DNA from: Talinum fruticosum
Lineage: Eukaryota > Streptophyta > Magnoliopsida > Caryophyllales > Talinaceae
Direction: 5' to 3'
Length of the DNA: 64,000 nt
NCBI GenBank assembly: GCA_021018815.1
Contig: JAITYX010000011.1
Span: 8,942,501 to 9,006,500, forward strand
The position numbers were made by a program, and so were the translations under genes. The notes under the pieces are model-generated. The model was not told where the DNA came from. It saw only the letters and a list, made by a program, of their open reading frames with translations, and ran no database searches. Positions 45,801 through 57,571 of this stretch are shown here, piece by piece; position 1 is the stretch's first letter, and each line of letters opens with the position of its first letter.

Positions 45801-48244
45801 AAAACCTGCAAAAACATTAAGCACAATGGTTCTCAAAGTATAAATATACTTTGGTCCATAATTAGATAAGAATTAGTCTAAATAAAGCATTTAATGACTA
45901 ATTACCTTAATCTATTAATCTGGAATATTTCAAGTCTAATATTCAATATACTCAGATTCCGGATATGCCAAAACTCATAAATAAATCATTCAATCTTAAT
46001 GGGTACATGAGTTATTTAGACATTTTACAATTATGTATGATTAAACAAATAATAGCGTAGGCAAACTAAATGTCCGAGTCCGACTAAGTGGGTCAGAATC
46101 CGAGATTTGAGTGGGTCGAGTCTTTCTCAATATGTCATAACTAACTCAGATTCTACTTTCTAAGTCCGAGACTTAGTCGGATAATCTTAATATATTTAAG
46201 TCCGAGTTCGAGTCAAGAATAAGTCATATTGAAATGATGAATTGGAAAGCATATGACTTAGTTGAATGAATTTCTTTTAGGATGCTTCTTGCTTTATCCT
46301 AAATTTACTTGAATGCATGAAATCAAAACACATTCAAGGGGTTAGTCAGTCATACGTGAGTCTTCGATAGCTGCTTAAGTTTTCCTTCCTTAGGATTATC
46401 CTCTACTTCTCTTATTATCCGATTGTCAAGAGCCCTTCACTTAACTTTTTGACTAACCTCTTGAGTACACTTATTCTAAAGGTCCTTACTCACACTTCAC
46501 TAAGTGCTACAACAACTCACAAAGCAATCTATCCTAAGACTCTTTGCTACAACTTGAATATGATCCGAGATTTGAGATTACAAGAGATTAAATATGAGAT
46601 TAGAATGGATGTATGCTATCTTGCTTGCTTCTTCTGGTCTTATGTTTGAGTATAAATAATTTGTTCTTCAAGTTCAAGACCATCGCACTTCAAAAAGTTA
46701 CCGTTGGTGATTGATCTTCATAGTCGGACTTAGTAACAAGGATTTTCATGCGAATCTGACTTGCCTTCCATAAATTAATACTTTCCTGTTTAGGCTTCCT
46801 CCAAAATTTCCTTCTATCACAGATACTTAGCCATCCTCAACACCCTTCACTCATTGCATCAATCTTGTAATTTTATTTTTGTGGAGGACAAGAAGAATCT
46901 AGCTTCAAGCCTTGTCTCTCTTATTTAGCAGGAAAGTGAAGTCTTATCGGGAAAAACTCTTATTTTTGTGGCCTTACTTTGCAAGAATGATGGAAGGTGG
47001 TTGCCTGATGCACTGGAAAATTACTCTCCACAGTACAGTGGACCGATTAGCGAAAGAAAAAGATGATTATTGTGACCTCTGAGTTGGACAGGCTACCTCA
47101 TTGCTATTGAACTATAAATGTAGTTTTCTCATTGCTTTGATCAAACTCAATTTAGTGATGTTTTGTTAGCCTATATCATACAAGCCAATAATTACCATAT
47201 TGTCCGACTTTGATACAAAAAGTGGTCTGGCCTGTCTTTAGCTGGTTAAATAGTAGTCGGTACCAACTTGTACTTGGAAAGTACCAGTCATATTTTGTTC
47301 GGAATATTTTTCATATTTTGATAGTTCGATTTTTAAAACTTCTTCAACACTTGTATGTGATTATTTTCAAATTGAAACTAATACAGTTTCTGTTACATTA
47401 GTAAACCATATTGATACATTTTAATCCTGCGAAAGCCAGTACAATGCTTAACACATTAGCTAAATTCCGTTTAAAACACTGGCCTGTCTTTTACTGGTTA
47501 AAGTTTGTTCTTTGGAATGTTTTTCATTTCTTTGAAACTGCTTTTATATAAACTGGCAGTAGAAGCGTTGATCTTGACTCTGGAGGAAACACACTGTTAT
47601 TGAGCTGCACTACATTTCTCTTATACGTCTAATCTATCTGTCAGTACTCAGGTGGTAGCCGCTTGATGGTGATACATTCGAGCCAAATATTCAACCTCTC
47701 CTTGAAGATGTAAATCTTGTCTGTCGTAATTACACGAGAGTTGCTTTGTCTTATGTTTTCTGAGCAAATGAACGCCGAATACATTTACTTATACCTCTAG
47801 TTTAATTTTAATGTATCATGGCACATTTTGTCAAATTTAGTGTATTTTTAACTGACTTATCCCCCATCAAAAATCATACTTAGACGCATCACGGTTTCTC
47901 CTTTTCTTCACTTTTTTCGCCATTAATCAGTGAAATTACTGCTTGCCAATTGAAATTATAGTTTAATCCATCATTGTTTATGTGAGTTCTATAATACAAG
48001 CAGCAATTTACTCGTGCATACAGATCACGTGATTTGTTCGGTGGCGAAAGGTTGTTATTAGTATCTATGAGTTTGTTATTCGGGAACCACATAATTATCA
48101 ATTTTTTATTATACTCAAAACCTTAGTTTCAACCACTAGATCAAGGCCTTATTAGTGTATAATACAATATATATTTTGGTGATTATTTCTACTCAATACT
48201 AAGTTTAATAATTTTCTAAATCCTATTTAAGTTGGAGGCTAATT
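45801..48244. other. Unassigned non-coding region
   Basis: No gene recognised. Two diverged copies of CTGGCCTGTCTTT..CTGGTTAAA...GGAATnTTTTTCAT lie at about 47227-47325 and 47480-47535. CCGAGT/AGTCCGA words are unusually common at 46070-46220. Open frames are short and without motifs. Confidence 0.4.
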
Positions 48245-49260
48245 GAGGGGGAGAATTAGAAGAAATAGTGAGTAAAACTTATATGAAAAATGAACCGAAA
48301 AAACAAAGGAACCAAAGGCCAAGCGTTAACTTTCGAAAAGTTACAATTAATAAGAAGAGGAATAAAAACTTGAGGAATCACAACCTTCTCTCTCTGGAAT
48401 GGCGAAGACAGCGCGTCCGAAGAAGCAACCTCCATTAGCTTCATGGAGAGTACTCAAGGAAGAGGCAAATCAACAGGGAAATCTATGACTAAGGACAAAC
48501 GGACAGAGTCACCTGTGGTCAACAATCTGATGACTTAGATGAGCAATGGGACAATAACTCTAGTTATTGATCAGAAGACTAGAAGATCAGCCAATGCCCT
48601 CATCGTGGGCTGCTGAAAGTGAACATTTGGTAAATCCTAATTCTGGTATTACTTATGCATATGCGGTTAACATGGATGAGGGAGAAGCTCTCGACTTTAT
48701 GTGTAGATTATAATGGTACTAGGTGTGCAAAAATCATCAAGTGCCACTATCATGGAGGAGGCGTGCTCGAACCTTATGGGGGAACCCCTAGTAATGGATA
48801 GTGTTATTTGTTATAATATGAGACACCTGAATGACCCTAGGAAATAATTAGACTTGATGCATTTTGTTTTGGACCATAAAGTGGGCTTTTTTGGCCATGA
48901 CTGAAACAAAGATCAGAGAAAATAGTTAACATTTTTGTTCATAGTAAACTCTTTAGGGTTAGGATCGTATTATCAACAATATGCATCATCCCATAGGTCG
49001 AATTTGGATTGTCTAGATAATGATTGAATTCAGGGTGAACATTTTAGACTAATTTGATCAATATTGAATCATTGCAAGGTGAGGAATATGCAGTCAAAGC
49101 ACAACTTTCTAGTTGCAGTGGTGTATAGCCATAATAAGGATGAACAAAGAACTAGTCTGTGGGATCATCTCATACAGTTGGCTTAGAGTTTCACTAAACC
49201 ATGGGCGGTATTTATAAATGGACAAATATACAAGCTACTTCTTTGTGTTGGAAAAAGGCT
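48245..49260 (+). mobile_element. LINE 5' end: ORF1 start and endonuclease remnant
   Basis: An ATG at 48399 opens MAKTARPKKQPPLASW, like the start of a plant L1 ORF1; the frame stops at 48488. From 48811, frames read YNMRHLNDPRK, LDLMHFVLDHKVGFFG and later KHNFLVAVVYSHNKDEQRTSLWDHL (about 49100-49175), then PWAVFING. This is the layout of the apurinic endonuclease domain of plant LINEs (NxRGLNxPxK, then YxHNxxxxR). Stops abound. The reverse transcriptase is missing. Confidence 0.75.
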
Positions 49261-50264
49261 TCAAAGCTTGGTGATAGAGAGAGAAAATGTTCTTAAACTA
49301 CTCATTATTGTCCCATGTAGAGAGTTTGCAACTTTTTCATTGGGTTTATTTACTTCTCTCCTTCCTAAACTCCTATATTGCTTGGTAGAGGGAGAGTCTC
49401 TACACTACATGCGCGCGCACACATTGCTTGCCGTGCTGACCCTCCTATGGATAAGGGCATGGGTCTTATTTGATTATAATTTTTAGTTAAATTCGGCTAT
49501 ATTTTCTTTTGCAATAGTCAAAACTTATTTACGGCGAGTGTTCGTTACCATTCTTTGTGCTGAAAATTTTGACTCAAATCTCTTGATTTCAAATTCCTAG
49601 TCTTCAGCTTGCTTATTTCACTACCTTTTCTTCAACCTTTTTTCGTTCTCTTGCCCGGTTTCAGTATCGGCCATCCACTATAAATTGTGCTCTTTCTCTC
49701 TCAATTTAGATACACAGAAAAATACACAACAAATTCTTCCTCTCTAAAATTCGTTCTAGGTTACTTGTTCGAATTTCCTCATCACTTGTTCGCTTCAATA
49801 TGTCATCCCGACAGGTTGCCATATATCCACGGAAATCGATTGCTCATGAGTCCTTGGTGTACCGCATATGGGAGCAAATTCGGTTTTAGAACAGATGGAT
49901 CACCACGCCACGACTATCGGATAAGTTTATTAATTTTAGTCTTTAGTCGCACCTCGTACTATTTTTCTAACACTTTGTAGTAGTTAAGAAAAGGAAATTG
50001 GTAGATTATGTCCATCAATTGAGCTGAGGATGGAAGCTTGACCGAGGATAGGGACGAGATGATAACTATAATGCGAGAATTTCTATGTCAACCTGCTTGG
50101 GGATTTGACTTGACCTTTCATGTTTGAGCACATTGGATATGAATTAGCTTTATATATTTTTAATATTTTGTATTTATAAATCCAATAAGAAACTCTAGAA
50201 AAGCCCTACTTGCCCTTTTCTTTTTCCGAATTTGCTTTATCTTTTTTAATCACCAATGAGGGAG
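49261..50264. other. Unassigned sequence
   Basis: Open frames at 49268-49486 and 49687-49980 carry no recognisable motif. A leader-like region with ATACACAG lies near 49710. No gene is supported. Confidence 0.4.
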
Positions 50265-50910
50265 TGTTGGAATATAATTGAACTTTCACTTGTGTTGCGG
50301 GAGAAAAACTTGCGTGATGATGTGGATGATGATTCGGAGGGAGGAAGGATTTACTACTTCGGTGGTAAGGGCGTGGCGCGATCGGACGTGATCCACGTGG
50401 CGGCTGCGAGACCTGCAAAGGCGAAGCCCTAGGGGTGGATCCCGAGAGAACGCCCCTCCGACGCTCAAGTTAGTGTTTGTAACTCGAATGAGTGGATCCG
50501 AGAAAATCTTCTTCGATGTGTGCGAAGGAGAGTTTCTTGGGATTTGCTCACCGGAGTAAGGCTTTTGGGATTTTGGAGACTTTCCAAGAGAGCAAAGTGT
50601 TAGGGTTTGGTGATGTGAGCTTGTTAGCATATGAACATGTCTCATGAGGGTGAAGGTTGGTGAGTATTTATAGAAGAATTCAATATGGGTAAAGTAGTAA
50701 TTTACCATGACTTAGGAGGAAACCCTAGCCCTAATTGGCTTTTAGGCTTTACTTGGCCCATTAAGAGGAGGATTGGGTTGTTACCTCCATTGTCCGATTG
50801 ATTGGGCCCAACCGACTATTGACATGGCGGGTGAGCTGGAATTGTCCGGAAAATATGCGGATCATTTAGCCCCTCACATTTTACTTGCACACTTCCCGAG
50901 GTAGGCACTG
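50265..50910 (-). mobile_element. Ty3/gypsy LTR of the 50-57 kb element
   Basis: On the minus strand a TATA-like CTATAAATAC (about 50664) is followed by a leader with ACCAAACCCTAACACTTTGC, a coding-like GC-rich part and an end ...TATATTCCAACA at 50265. The TG start on the upper side (about 50905) is not fixed. It lies where the 3' LTR of the minus-strand gypsy element should be. The open frame at 50286-50708 is LTR sequence, not a gene. Confidence 0.5.
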
Positions 50911-50951
50911 GAATGTGGAGCTTCTACCGTTACGCTTCTATGGCCCCAAAG

Positions 50952-51177
50952 TTTTATAAATAGAAGGTGAATCTTGAGGAGGATAGTAAATTTCCACCCC
51001 TTTACTCCTTTCCTTTCTCTTGCCTTGAAGAAAATGACTATTGGAGCGCTTCTTGTCGGATTCGAGAAGTTGTGCCCTCGCTTTAACCTAGATGAGGCCG
51101 AGCAAACAACTATTGAATATCACCAGCCATCCCTTGTTGCGGAAGCGTTCTATCGGCTTCTCATCGACGGTGCTTAG
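50952..51177 (+). other. Antisense open frame with TATA box in gypsy 3' region
   Basis: TATAAATAG at about 50957 is followed by a pyrimidine-rich leader and an ATG (50974, or 51031 by better context) opening MTIGALLVGFEKLCPRFNLDEAEQTTIEYHQPS-like sequence to a stop at 51175. It is opposite in strand to the gypsy gag/pol. Some Tat-lineage elements (for example Grande) are known to carry an antisense ORF between pol and the 3' LTR. More plus-strand coding-like sequence with MEVSTAWGDDEEMLERWVTYASDLH lies at 53876-53950. The function is unknown. Confidence 0.45.
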
Positions 51178-51580
51178 AAGTCGGGGTTAATAGATGATGA
51201 TGGGGAGTATCATAGGTTGTTTCAAGTTGTGATCTGTCCTAAGTGGGATATCCTTGAGGCTTAGGTGGAGCGCAGACCATGATCGTTTCGTCGAGCTTCG
51301 AGCAACGAACCCGAGTTCTTCGATAAGCGATGTGGCGGGAGGAGGAGTAGCTTCGAGTGTTGGCTCGTCGTCCGATCTAGTGTTGTACTCTTTTAGCTTG
51401 GAGTTTTAGCATTTCAATCGCATTGTAACGACACTCTTCACGCCCTTGTTTTAGTGGATGAATGAATGAATGAATGAAGCTTATTTTGTCGACTTTGTCT
51501 CTCTTTGCTTTTCTGTTTGGATGTTGATGCTCTGTTGCGATGAAGGATTTTTACTTAGCCCCTTAAGGCTAAAAAGGAGT

Positions 51581-51701
51581 CTTGCAGGGAGGACGAGTTC
51601 TCCCGCGGTCCTTCCGGGGCTCTTGCGGGGAGGATGAGTGCTCCGTGGTCATTCCGGGGATCTTGCGGGAGGATGAGTCCTCCCGTAGTCTTTCTAGGAT
51701 C
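51581..51701. repeat. ~40-bp tandem repeat, three units
   Basis: Units start at 51581, 51622 and 51662. Each begins CTTGCGGG(G)AGGA and ends in a CCGGGG- or CTAGG-type phrase. It lies in the 3' region of the gypsy element. Confidence 0.85.
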
Positions 51702-51780
51702 TTCGAGGTGTTCCAGCCCCTATGTGCCTTGGATTCGAAAAAGTGAGTTTGCCCATGGTAACGTTGTTATGGGTCTTTTA

Positions 51781-52210
51781 TGCGACCTTTCAGCTCACGA
51801 GAGGCTTGAAAATGTATGAATGTAAGTATCTCGCTAGGGAACATCCCACGAAGCGCGACCCCTAACCTTAAACTAGGAGTGCAAGTGCCCATGCGGACAT
51901 GGGTTTTTATGCGACCTTCCAGCTCCCGTAGGCTTAGAAGTGCATATTCTCGCTAGGCAACATCCCACAGAGAACACGACCCCTAACCTTACGTTAGGAG
52001 TGCAAGTGCCCATGCGGACATGGATCTTTACGCGACCTTCCAGCTCCCGTTTGGAAGTGCATGATTGTGTGTCCTCTAAGGGGTATTCCTTTTATGGAGT
52101 TGGGAGTGGGATTTTTAGCTCCCGGAGGCTAAGTTATCCCTAGGCGTAATTCGAAGGATGTCCCCTTGTGGAGGTGGAACGTGACTTGTTAGCTCCCGGA
52201 GGCTAAGTCG
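51781..52210. repeat. 120-130-bp tandem repeat, over two units
   Basis: TGCGACCTTCCAGCTCCCG-type starts occur at 51781, 51910 and 52031. Within each unit are CTCGCTAGG, AACATCCCAC, GACCCCTAACCTTA and GTGCAAGTGCCCATGCGGAC. A shorter echo, TAGCTCCCGGAGGCTAAGT, repeats near 52118 and 52191. Tat/Ogre-type elements often carry such arrays between pol and the 3' LTR. Confidence 0.88.
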
Positions 52211-52374
52211 TTACTTGATGTCGAGAGACCTTTGGGCTCCGAAATTGTAAGCCTCGTTGCGGAGTTTTTCCGAAGTTATGCGATTTTTATATTTAATTTT
52301 TAAAAGTGTTTACGATCCTTGATGACTCCCGACTCGGAACAATTACCCTAACCTACGCTATGCTAAAAACGTTA

Positions 52375-52775
52375 TTACGAATCTCTTCCCCCTCCCCAGT
52401 GAAACCCCTACCCCACCCCCCAAATTTCCCTCCCCCACGCAAACCCCACGAGCCCCTCTCCCGATCCCCTACCGAGTCCCCCGCCCGACGCCCCGAGTCC
52501 CCTCCCAAGCCCCCTGCACCCCATCGCGATCGACGCTCCCGACCCCCGCCAGCTCGCAGCCCAGAACCCCTCCCCCGAGTCCCCCTCCCGACACCCCCAC
52601 CCAGCCCCCTAAACCCCCACTCCGATCGACGCTCCCGATCTCCCCTCCCCCACGCTCTCTCTCTCGCAGCCCAAAACCCCGCCCACCGAACCCCCTTCTC
52701 GACCCTACTTCCCCCACCCAACCCCCAAAACTCGACCCCCAAACCCGGACCCCCACCGAAAACACTCCCTCCAAA
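52375..52775. repeat. Strand-asymmetric C-rich block
   Basis: About 400 bp in which the plus strand is overwhelmingly C with few G, built of CCCC(A/T)CC and CCGAGTCCCC words, with GATCGACGCTCCCGA repeated at about 52531 and 52624. It gives an uninterrupted Pro-rich frame on one strand and a Gly/Arg-rich one on the other. Both are best explained by composition. Confidence 0.75.
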
Positions 52776-54640
52776 CTCCTAAAACTTTTTAATTTTAGTT
52801 TTAATTTATTGTGTAGGCATATTTTTGGGGAAACATTCCCAACCAATTTTATGCACAGAGAGATAATATTAAAGGGGGTGGAGGAGATACTGGCTTTGAT
52901 TGCGGGGTGAAGATATTGTAGGATCCTTTGAATGAAAAATATCAGCCCAATTCGGAGCGAAAATGTGATGGCTCCGGCTCTGTTAGTCTAAACATATTGG
53001 CCATTTTTTTATCAAGAAAAATTGAACCCCTTTTAGGTGGGCATGTGTTGACTTCACGTTAAAGTTGAAATATATTGACTCCTTAGTATGAGTCTTTGTA
53101 GGGTGACTCTAATTGTGCCCAAATCATAATTTTACGTCAAATGTCTTTGTTAGCTTCTCATTTGCCCCCGAGCTTGATGTCGAAGGCGACGTTTAACGTT
53201 GGCTATAATAACTACCGTGCGTCTCGACGGCCAAAAATCCTCTTCGTCTTCAATTTGCGAATCATCGCTCCTTTTATTTTTGAGAAAAATGTGGGCACCT
53301 GATTGACCTTTGCTTGAGTGCTGGAAACAAACAATTGTAGATTGAACCTTATAGCATTGGATCGGTTTCTTGCGGAACAAAAGTGCTCTTCAAAGGCATC
53401 GGCCTTGTGCTTTTTCTCGATGACTTAGAGCTTGAGTGATGTCTCTTAGGGCTCTTCTATGATCCTATGGGATCTTCGTTTAATGAGCCGCGTATGTTCA
53501 AGAATTTTTGTCGTCCAAGAGGTCTTCTTTTGATCGGTGTGTGCGTCCCAAGACTCGTAGTCGATCTCTTCATGTTTTACATATACTTGTCTCATGCTTA
53601 GATCTCGCTTGCTTTGATTTGCTACATACTTCTTTCCTTGGCTTGATTCGTGCATTATTCTTGGCTCTAACATACTTGTTTTATAGACTCTCCTCAAAGT
53701 TGCTCAAGTTGTAGAGTCTTAACCTTCTTCTTTTGATTTTCTTTTGCGAGGTGGTGAGCCGGCTAAGGGCTTACTCGAATCTGCTCGAGGGAGGGAGCTA
53801 GATCTAGAATCTCGCCTCGAGTTCGCCGGAGAGGAAGGCGTAGCCATCGGGGACAACCATTAGGAAGCTTCTCATGGAGGTTTCCACCGCATGGGGCGAT
53901 GATGAGGAGATGCTTGAGAGGTGGGTTACCTACGCTTCCGACCTTCACTCTAAAGCTCTTGCACCTGAGTCAAGCTCTCCGGCCGAAGTTCACCCTTGAA
54001 GAGAAGGCACCGGGAGGGGATATCCCCGAGGATGATGGTGTTGAAGAGGATACCAGAGATGACTCCGAAGATTAGCCTCCTTTTCATGACTCTTCGTAGG
54101 CTTAGGAGTGATTTTTGATGGTCCGTATGTCATATTACGATGCTTACTTTCCTTGTTGTTTCTTTTTTATTGTTGTTGATTTTTTCTTTCTCACCGCTTA
54201 GGTTACATGATCACCTTTCATCATGATTGGGTCTTCCTTGAGTTTTGGCTTTCGTAGAGGGTCGTATTAGCCCCTAGTCTGGCCCCCAAAATCGACACAA
54301 GTAAAAACATACAATGAGAGAAAACTAACGACATAATTGCCTTAGGGGGTCGCATTAGCCCTTAACTTACTTCTAACTTTGACAAAGTTAAAAATATACA
54401 ACGAAATAAACGGAGAGCTTGGGTGCTCTAGAGGTTACGTTAGCCCACATTCATGCTCCCAAGACCAGCAAAGTAAAGTGTGAGACGCAAATATGCGGAA
54501 ATATTGCTCGTTGTATTAATATAAAAGATCGAAGTCCATACAATAGGAGGAATGTATGCCCCGTTGAGCGCTTTCGGAAAAACCTTGCTATTCATGGGTA
54601 ATTCCTTTACAAAATTTTGGGACTTGGGTTGGGTGGGTCT
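52776..54640. other. Gypsy 3' region, degraded
   Basis: Between the C-rich block and the integrase end. Plus-strand frames at 53150-54080 read GC-richer, coding-like sequence (RWVTYASDLHSKALAPESSS near 53920-53985; EDDGVEEDTRDDSED near 54030-54075) that belongs with the antisense open frame. At 54240-54480 two diverged copies of a phrase with GGTCGTATTAGCCCCTAGT and GGTCGCATTAGCCCTTAAC occur. No host gene. Confidence 0.5.
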
Positions 54641-55100
54641 TTAAAGAAAGGCCCCCATGCCGGATGTATAAGAGAATGGTGTTCTTAAGTATTTAGATGA
54701 AGCACTTTTTGAAGTTGTTCTTGTGCCACATCTTGGGAATGGCTGACCCTTTAAGAGTAACAAACCTATGGTTCCCAGGCGGACCTTGTCATGGATAACG
54801 TATGGTCCTTTCCGGTTGGCTATCAATCTTGCCATGTTCCTTGATCCCTTTTTGGAGGTTCTTACTCGCTTGCACAAAGTGATCAAGGCAAGCTTCCTCT
54901 AAGGGGATGGGTTTGACGTCTTCGGAAGGTGTAGCCCGGACCTTGCCATGGCCTTTAGTGGTAGCGAAGCACACCATAATATTTTCTGGATTTTTGGCAA
55001 AAGGCTCCACCTTTGGCCTCTTACCCTTGGGATCATCATGAGTCTTCCCCTTCTTTTTTGCTTCTCCATCAAAGATCGAAGGCTTATGACATAGCATTCA
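54641..55100 (-). pseudogene. Gypsy integrase C-terminus joined to post-protease linker
   Basis: On the minus strand 54886-54700 encodes ARLIANRKGPYVI and KGQPFP, then in a shifted frame KMWHKNNFKKCF. This is the integrase C-terminal signature (NWEGPY.V, PRTWHADNLKRYF). Just upstream (55097-54900) lies the post-protease linker with ATPSEDVKPIPLEE. Reverse transcriptase, RNase H and the integrase core, normally more than 3 kb, are missing between them. Confidence 0.75.
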
Positions 55101-55620
55101 TGTGCGGTTTTTGGTCTCCATAGATCTCGCCTACGGATCCATCATTAAGATCATACTTCATAAGGAGAAGGTATGGAGCGATGACTGCTTTGATCTGGTT
55201 GAGGGTGGGACGTCCAATGATGACATTGTAGGCAAAGGGGATGTCGATCACTAGGAAGTTCACTTTGATGTTTTGGCCCTCGACTTCTCTCCCACCCCGA
55301 TTGGTAGATGGATCATGCTTATAGGGTGCATCCTCTGCTCCTCGAATCCAAGGATAGGATTGACGATGGGAATGAGATTCTAGGGGGTATACTTCAGCTG
55401 ACTTAAGTATTCCATGGTGATGACGTTTACCGAGCTCCCTGTGTCGATAAGGATCCTGTGGACTATGGCGTCCGAAATCTTCGATTTGATGATCGGAGGA
55501 TCCTCATATGGGGTGGCCATGCCTTTCAAATATTGTTCTCCAAAGCTCACTGTGGGCACCTTCACAAGTGGGGGCTAGCCGGTGATTAAGACCTATTGAA
55601 CGCTTCTAAGGTGAGCCTTC
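55101..55620 (-). pseudogene. Gypsy retropepsin-like protease remnant
   Basis: The minus-strand frame at 55565-55380 contains VHRILIDTGSSVNVITMEYL, the aspartic protease active-site region (DTGS) of Ty3/gypsy elements. Downstream to about 55110 the frame is shifted but continues with FVYNVIIGRPTLNQ-like and GEIYGDQ phrases typical after the protease. The active-site Asp is present, yet stops and shifts break the frame. Confidence 0.85.
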
Positions 55621-56802
55621 CGGGAAGAGGGGATCATGCCTCTACGAAGCCCGCAACGATGGTGGCTACAATCCTAGTAGCATCATTGTCATCATAGTGC
55701 TCATATCCCTGCCTTGAAGAACCTCCTTGTGTTCCATGAGTATCTTTTTGAGAAAGCGATTAATTTGCCCATTATCCGCCAACTCCCCAAGCACCTTCTT
55801 TAACGAGCGACACTCTGTAGTGTTGTGTCCGGTTTATTCATGAAATTTGCAATACTTGTTGGAAGCTCACGCTTTGGAAAAAGTGGACATAAGAGGTGGT
55901 TTCTTGAGCATGGGATGCCCCTTGATCTCCATCGAGAATACTTCGGGGTCGGTATTGAAGCGCCTAAGACTTCTCTTCATTTCCGAGGATTAAACTTTCC
56001 ATCTCCTCCTTTCCTCTTGGCTTCCTCTCCTTCCTCCGTGCGGATCTCGGTGGCCTCGAATAAAGTCCGTCGCCTTTCGGAGTGCTTCGCAAAAATGGAA
56101 ACCTTTTGTTCAACGAGGGAAAATTTGAATCTTCCGTTTCGAGTCTATTTAGGAAGGAGGTGTAGGCAACTCCATCTTGAAGATCGGAGATGAGGACAGC
56201 CTCCCCGTGGAACCTCCGGACATAATCTTTGAGGGTCTCATTCCTCCCCTACTTGATCTTGGAGAGGTGAATGTTGATCCTCTTTTGCTTGCAACTCGTG
56301 ATGAATTGCGCAACAAACTTCTTGCATAGTTCCTCAAAGAAAGAGATGTTTCCTTGAGGTATACTTGTTGAACCATTTCTACGCGACCCTCTTCGGCGTC
56401 GCGGGGAAGAATCGACGAGTAGGTTGCATCGTCTCCATCTTGTAAGTACATATGGGACTTATAGTATGCCAGGTGGTCTTCAGGATCGGTTGTGCCATTG
56501 TATGGGTCAATGTTTGGGACCTTTATCTTCTTCATTCGGGAGCATTCATAATCTTCTTCGAAAACGGTGTGTTAAAGGTGGACTCAATCGGTCGTGAATT
56601 AGAGCCAGAGATGGAAAAAGTGCAAGGTTGGTGTCGTGGGACCTCTAGCAAGGAAGGGCTTTTCCTTCTCTCGGATCGAGGGGAGTGCACCTAGCACTTT
56701 CGACTTTTCTAGACCCTTCATGGCTGCTTGCCTATGATGCCTTTCCCTTAATCGCTCGTGCTCTGGAACAACGGACCGCTCCTGGTCATGCCTAGGAGTA
56801 CT
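55621..56802 (-). pseudogene. Gypsy gag remnant
   Basis: On the minus strand 56535-56400 encodes KVPNIDPYNGTTDPEDHLAY, the start of the retrotransposon gag domain, then continues over frameshifts. A second landmark, YCKFHE-TGHNTTECRSLKK (about 55860-55800, one in-frame stop), is the Cys/His region found in gag of plant gypsy elements. The N-terminal part (56808-56599) is Arg/Glu-rich. The element is cut at about 56803, where an unrelated direct repeat begins, so the 5' LTR is missing. Confidence 0.85.
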
Positions 56803-57050
56803 TGCCACATCATACTGAAATTGAGTTGACCACCAACTAACTCGGGTGTTGGTTTAGAAAACAAAAATTGCTCCGAGTACAATGCATAAACAGATCAACT
56901 TCAAAGTAGGGTATATAAATATATCCAAAGCGCCCAAAATATGATTTAATAATCAAAAGACCTTTTCTTTTCACATATGGGTAAAAGAAAAACAAGTAAA
57001 TCTAGCCACCTCTTCTTACAAGGATTCTCGCATAAATGATTACGGTTGTG
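56803..57050 (+). repeat. Direct repeat, left copy (~245 bp)
   Basis: Collinear with 57572-57815: GCCACATCATACTGAAAT, GTTGGTTTAGAAAA, ATCAACTTCAAAGTAGG, and CCTTTTCTTTTCACATATGG are shared with small changes. The copies are 769 bp apart in the same orientation. Confidence 0.85.
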
Positions 57051-57571
57051 CAAAAAATCAAAATTGTGAAATTGAACCGCAAACCGGCCGAACTAAACCA
57101 TTTATTCGGTTAACCAAACTGACTAAATTTTCGATTAACCGAACTAGTGAACCAATAGCATATCCGATTCTATTCCGGTTGGGATTTTGAAACCGACAAT
57201 TAATCAGAAACCAAACCTATAAATTTTCTTTAAAAAATAAAATTATTATAGGATAATTTACATATTTGAATAAAAACTTAAAATCTGAAGGTAATTTTTT
57301 ACATATGTAATTTTGGCTAAATTGGGAGCATGATTGAATGAAATATGTTGAAAAAATTATTTATCTAAATGATCATATTTATTTTTATTAAAGATCATTG
57401 TGAATAGGTCTTCATCGTTTTCCAGTATCAAAGGCAAGACGGAAATATAGATAGGAATAATGGGATGGGAGAGTGAGAATGTAAGGAAGAGAGAGAGAGA
57501 GAGAGAGAGAGACTTCCGGTAAGGACAACTGAGTTAATAAGGTAGAATAGTAACTTAACTTTCCGCAGTCA
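57051..57571. other. Spacer between direct repeats
   Basis: Contains a CGGTT/AACCG-rich part (57065-57200), like the interior of hAT-like MITEs, an AT-rich middle, and a (GA)n microsatellite at 57488-57512. No coding sequence. Confidence 0.6.

Noticed and set aside
50286..50708. A 140-codon minus-strand open frame
   Set aside because: It lies within the gypsy LTR downstream of its TATA box and resembles no protein family.
52306..52782. A 158-codon proline-rich open frame
   Set aside because: The C-rich strand lacks stop codons by composition; no domain, and the other strand is open as well.
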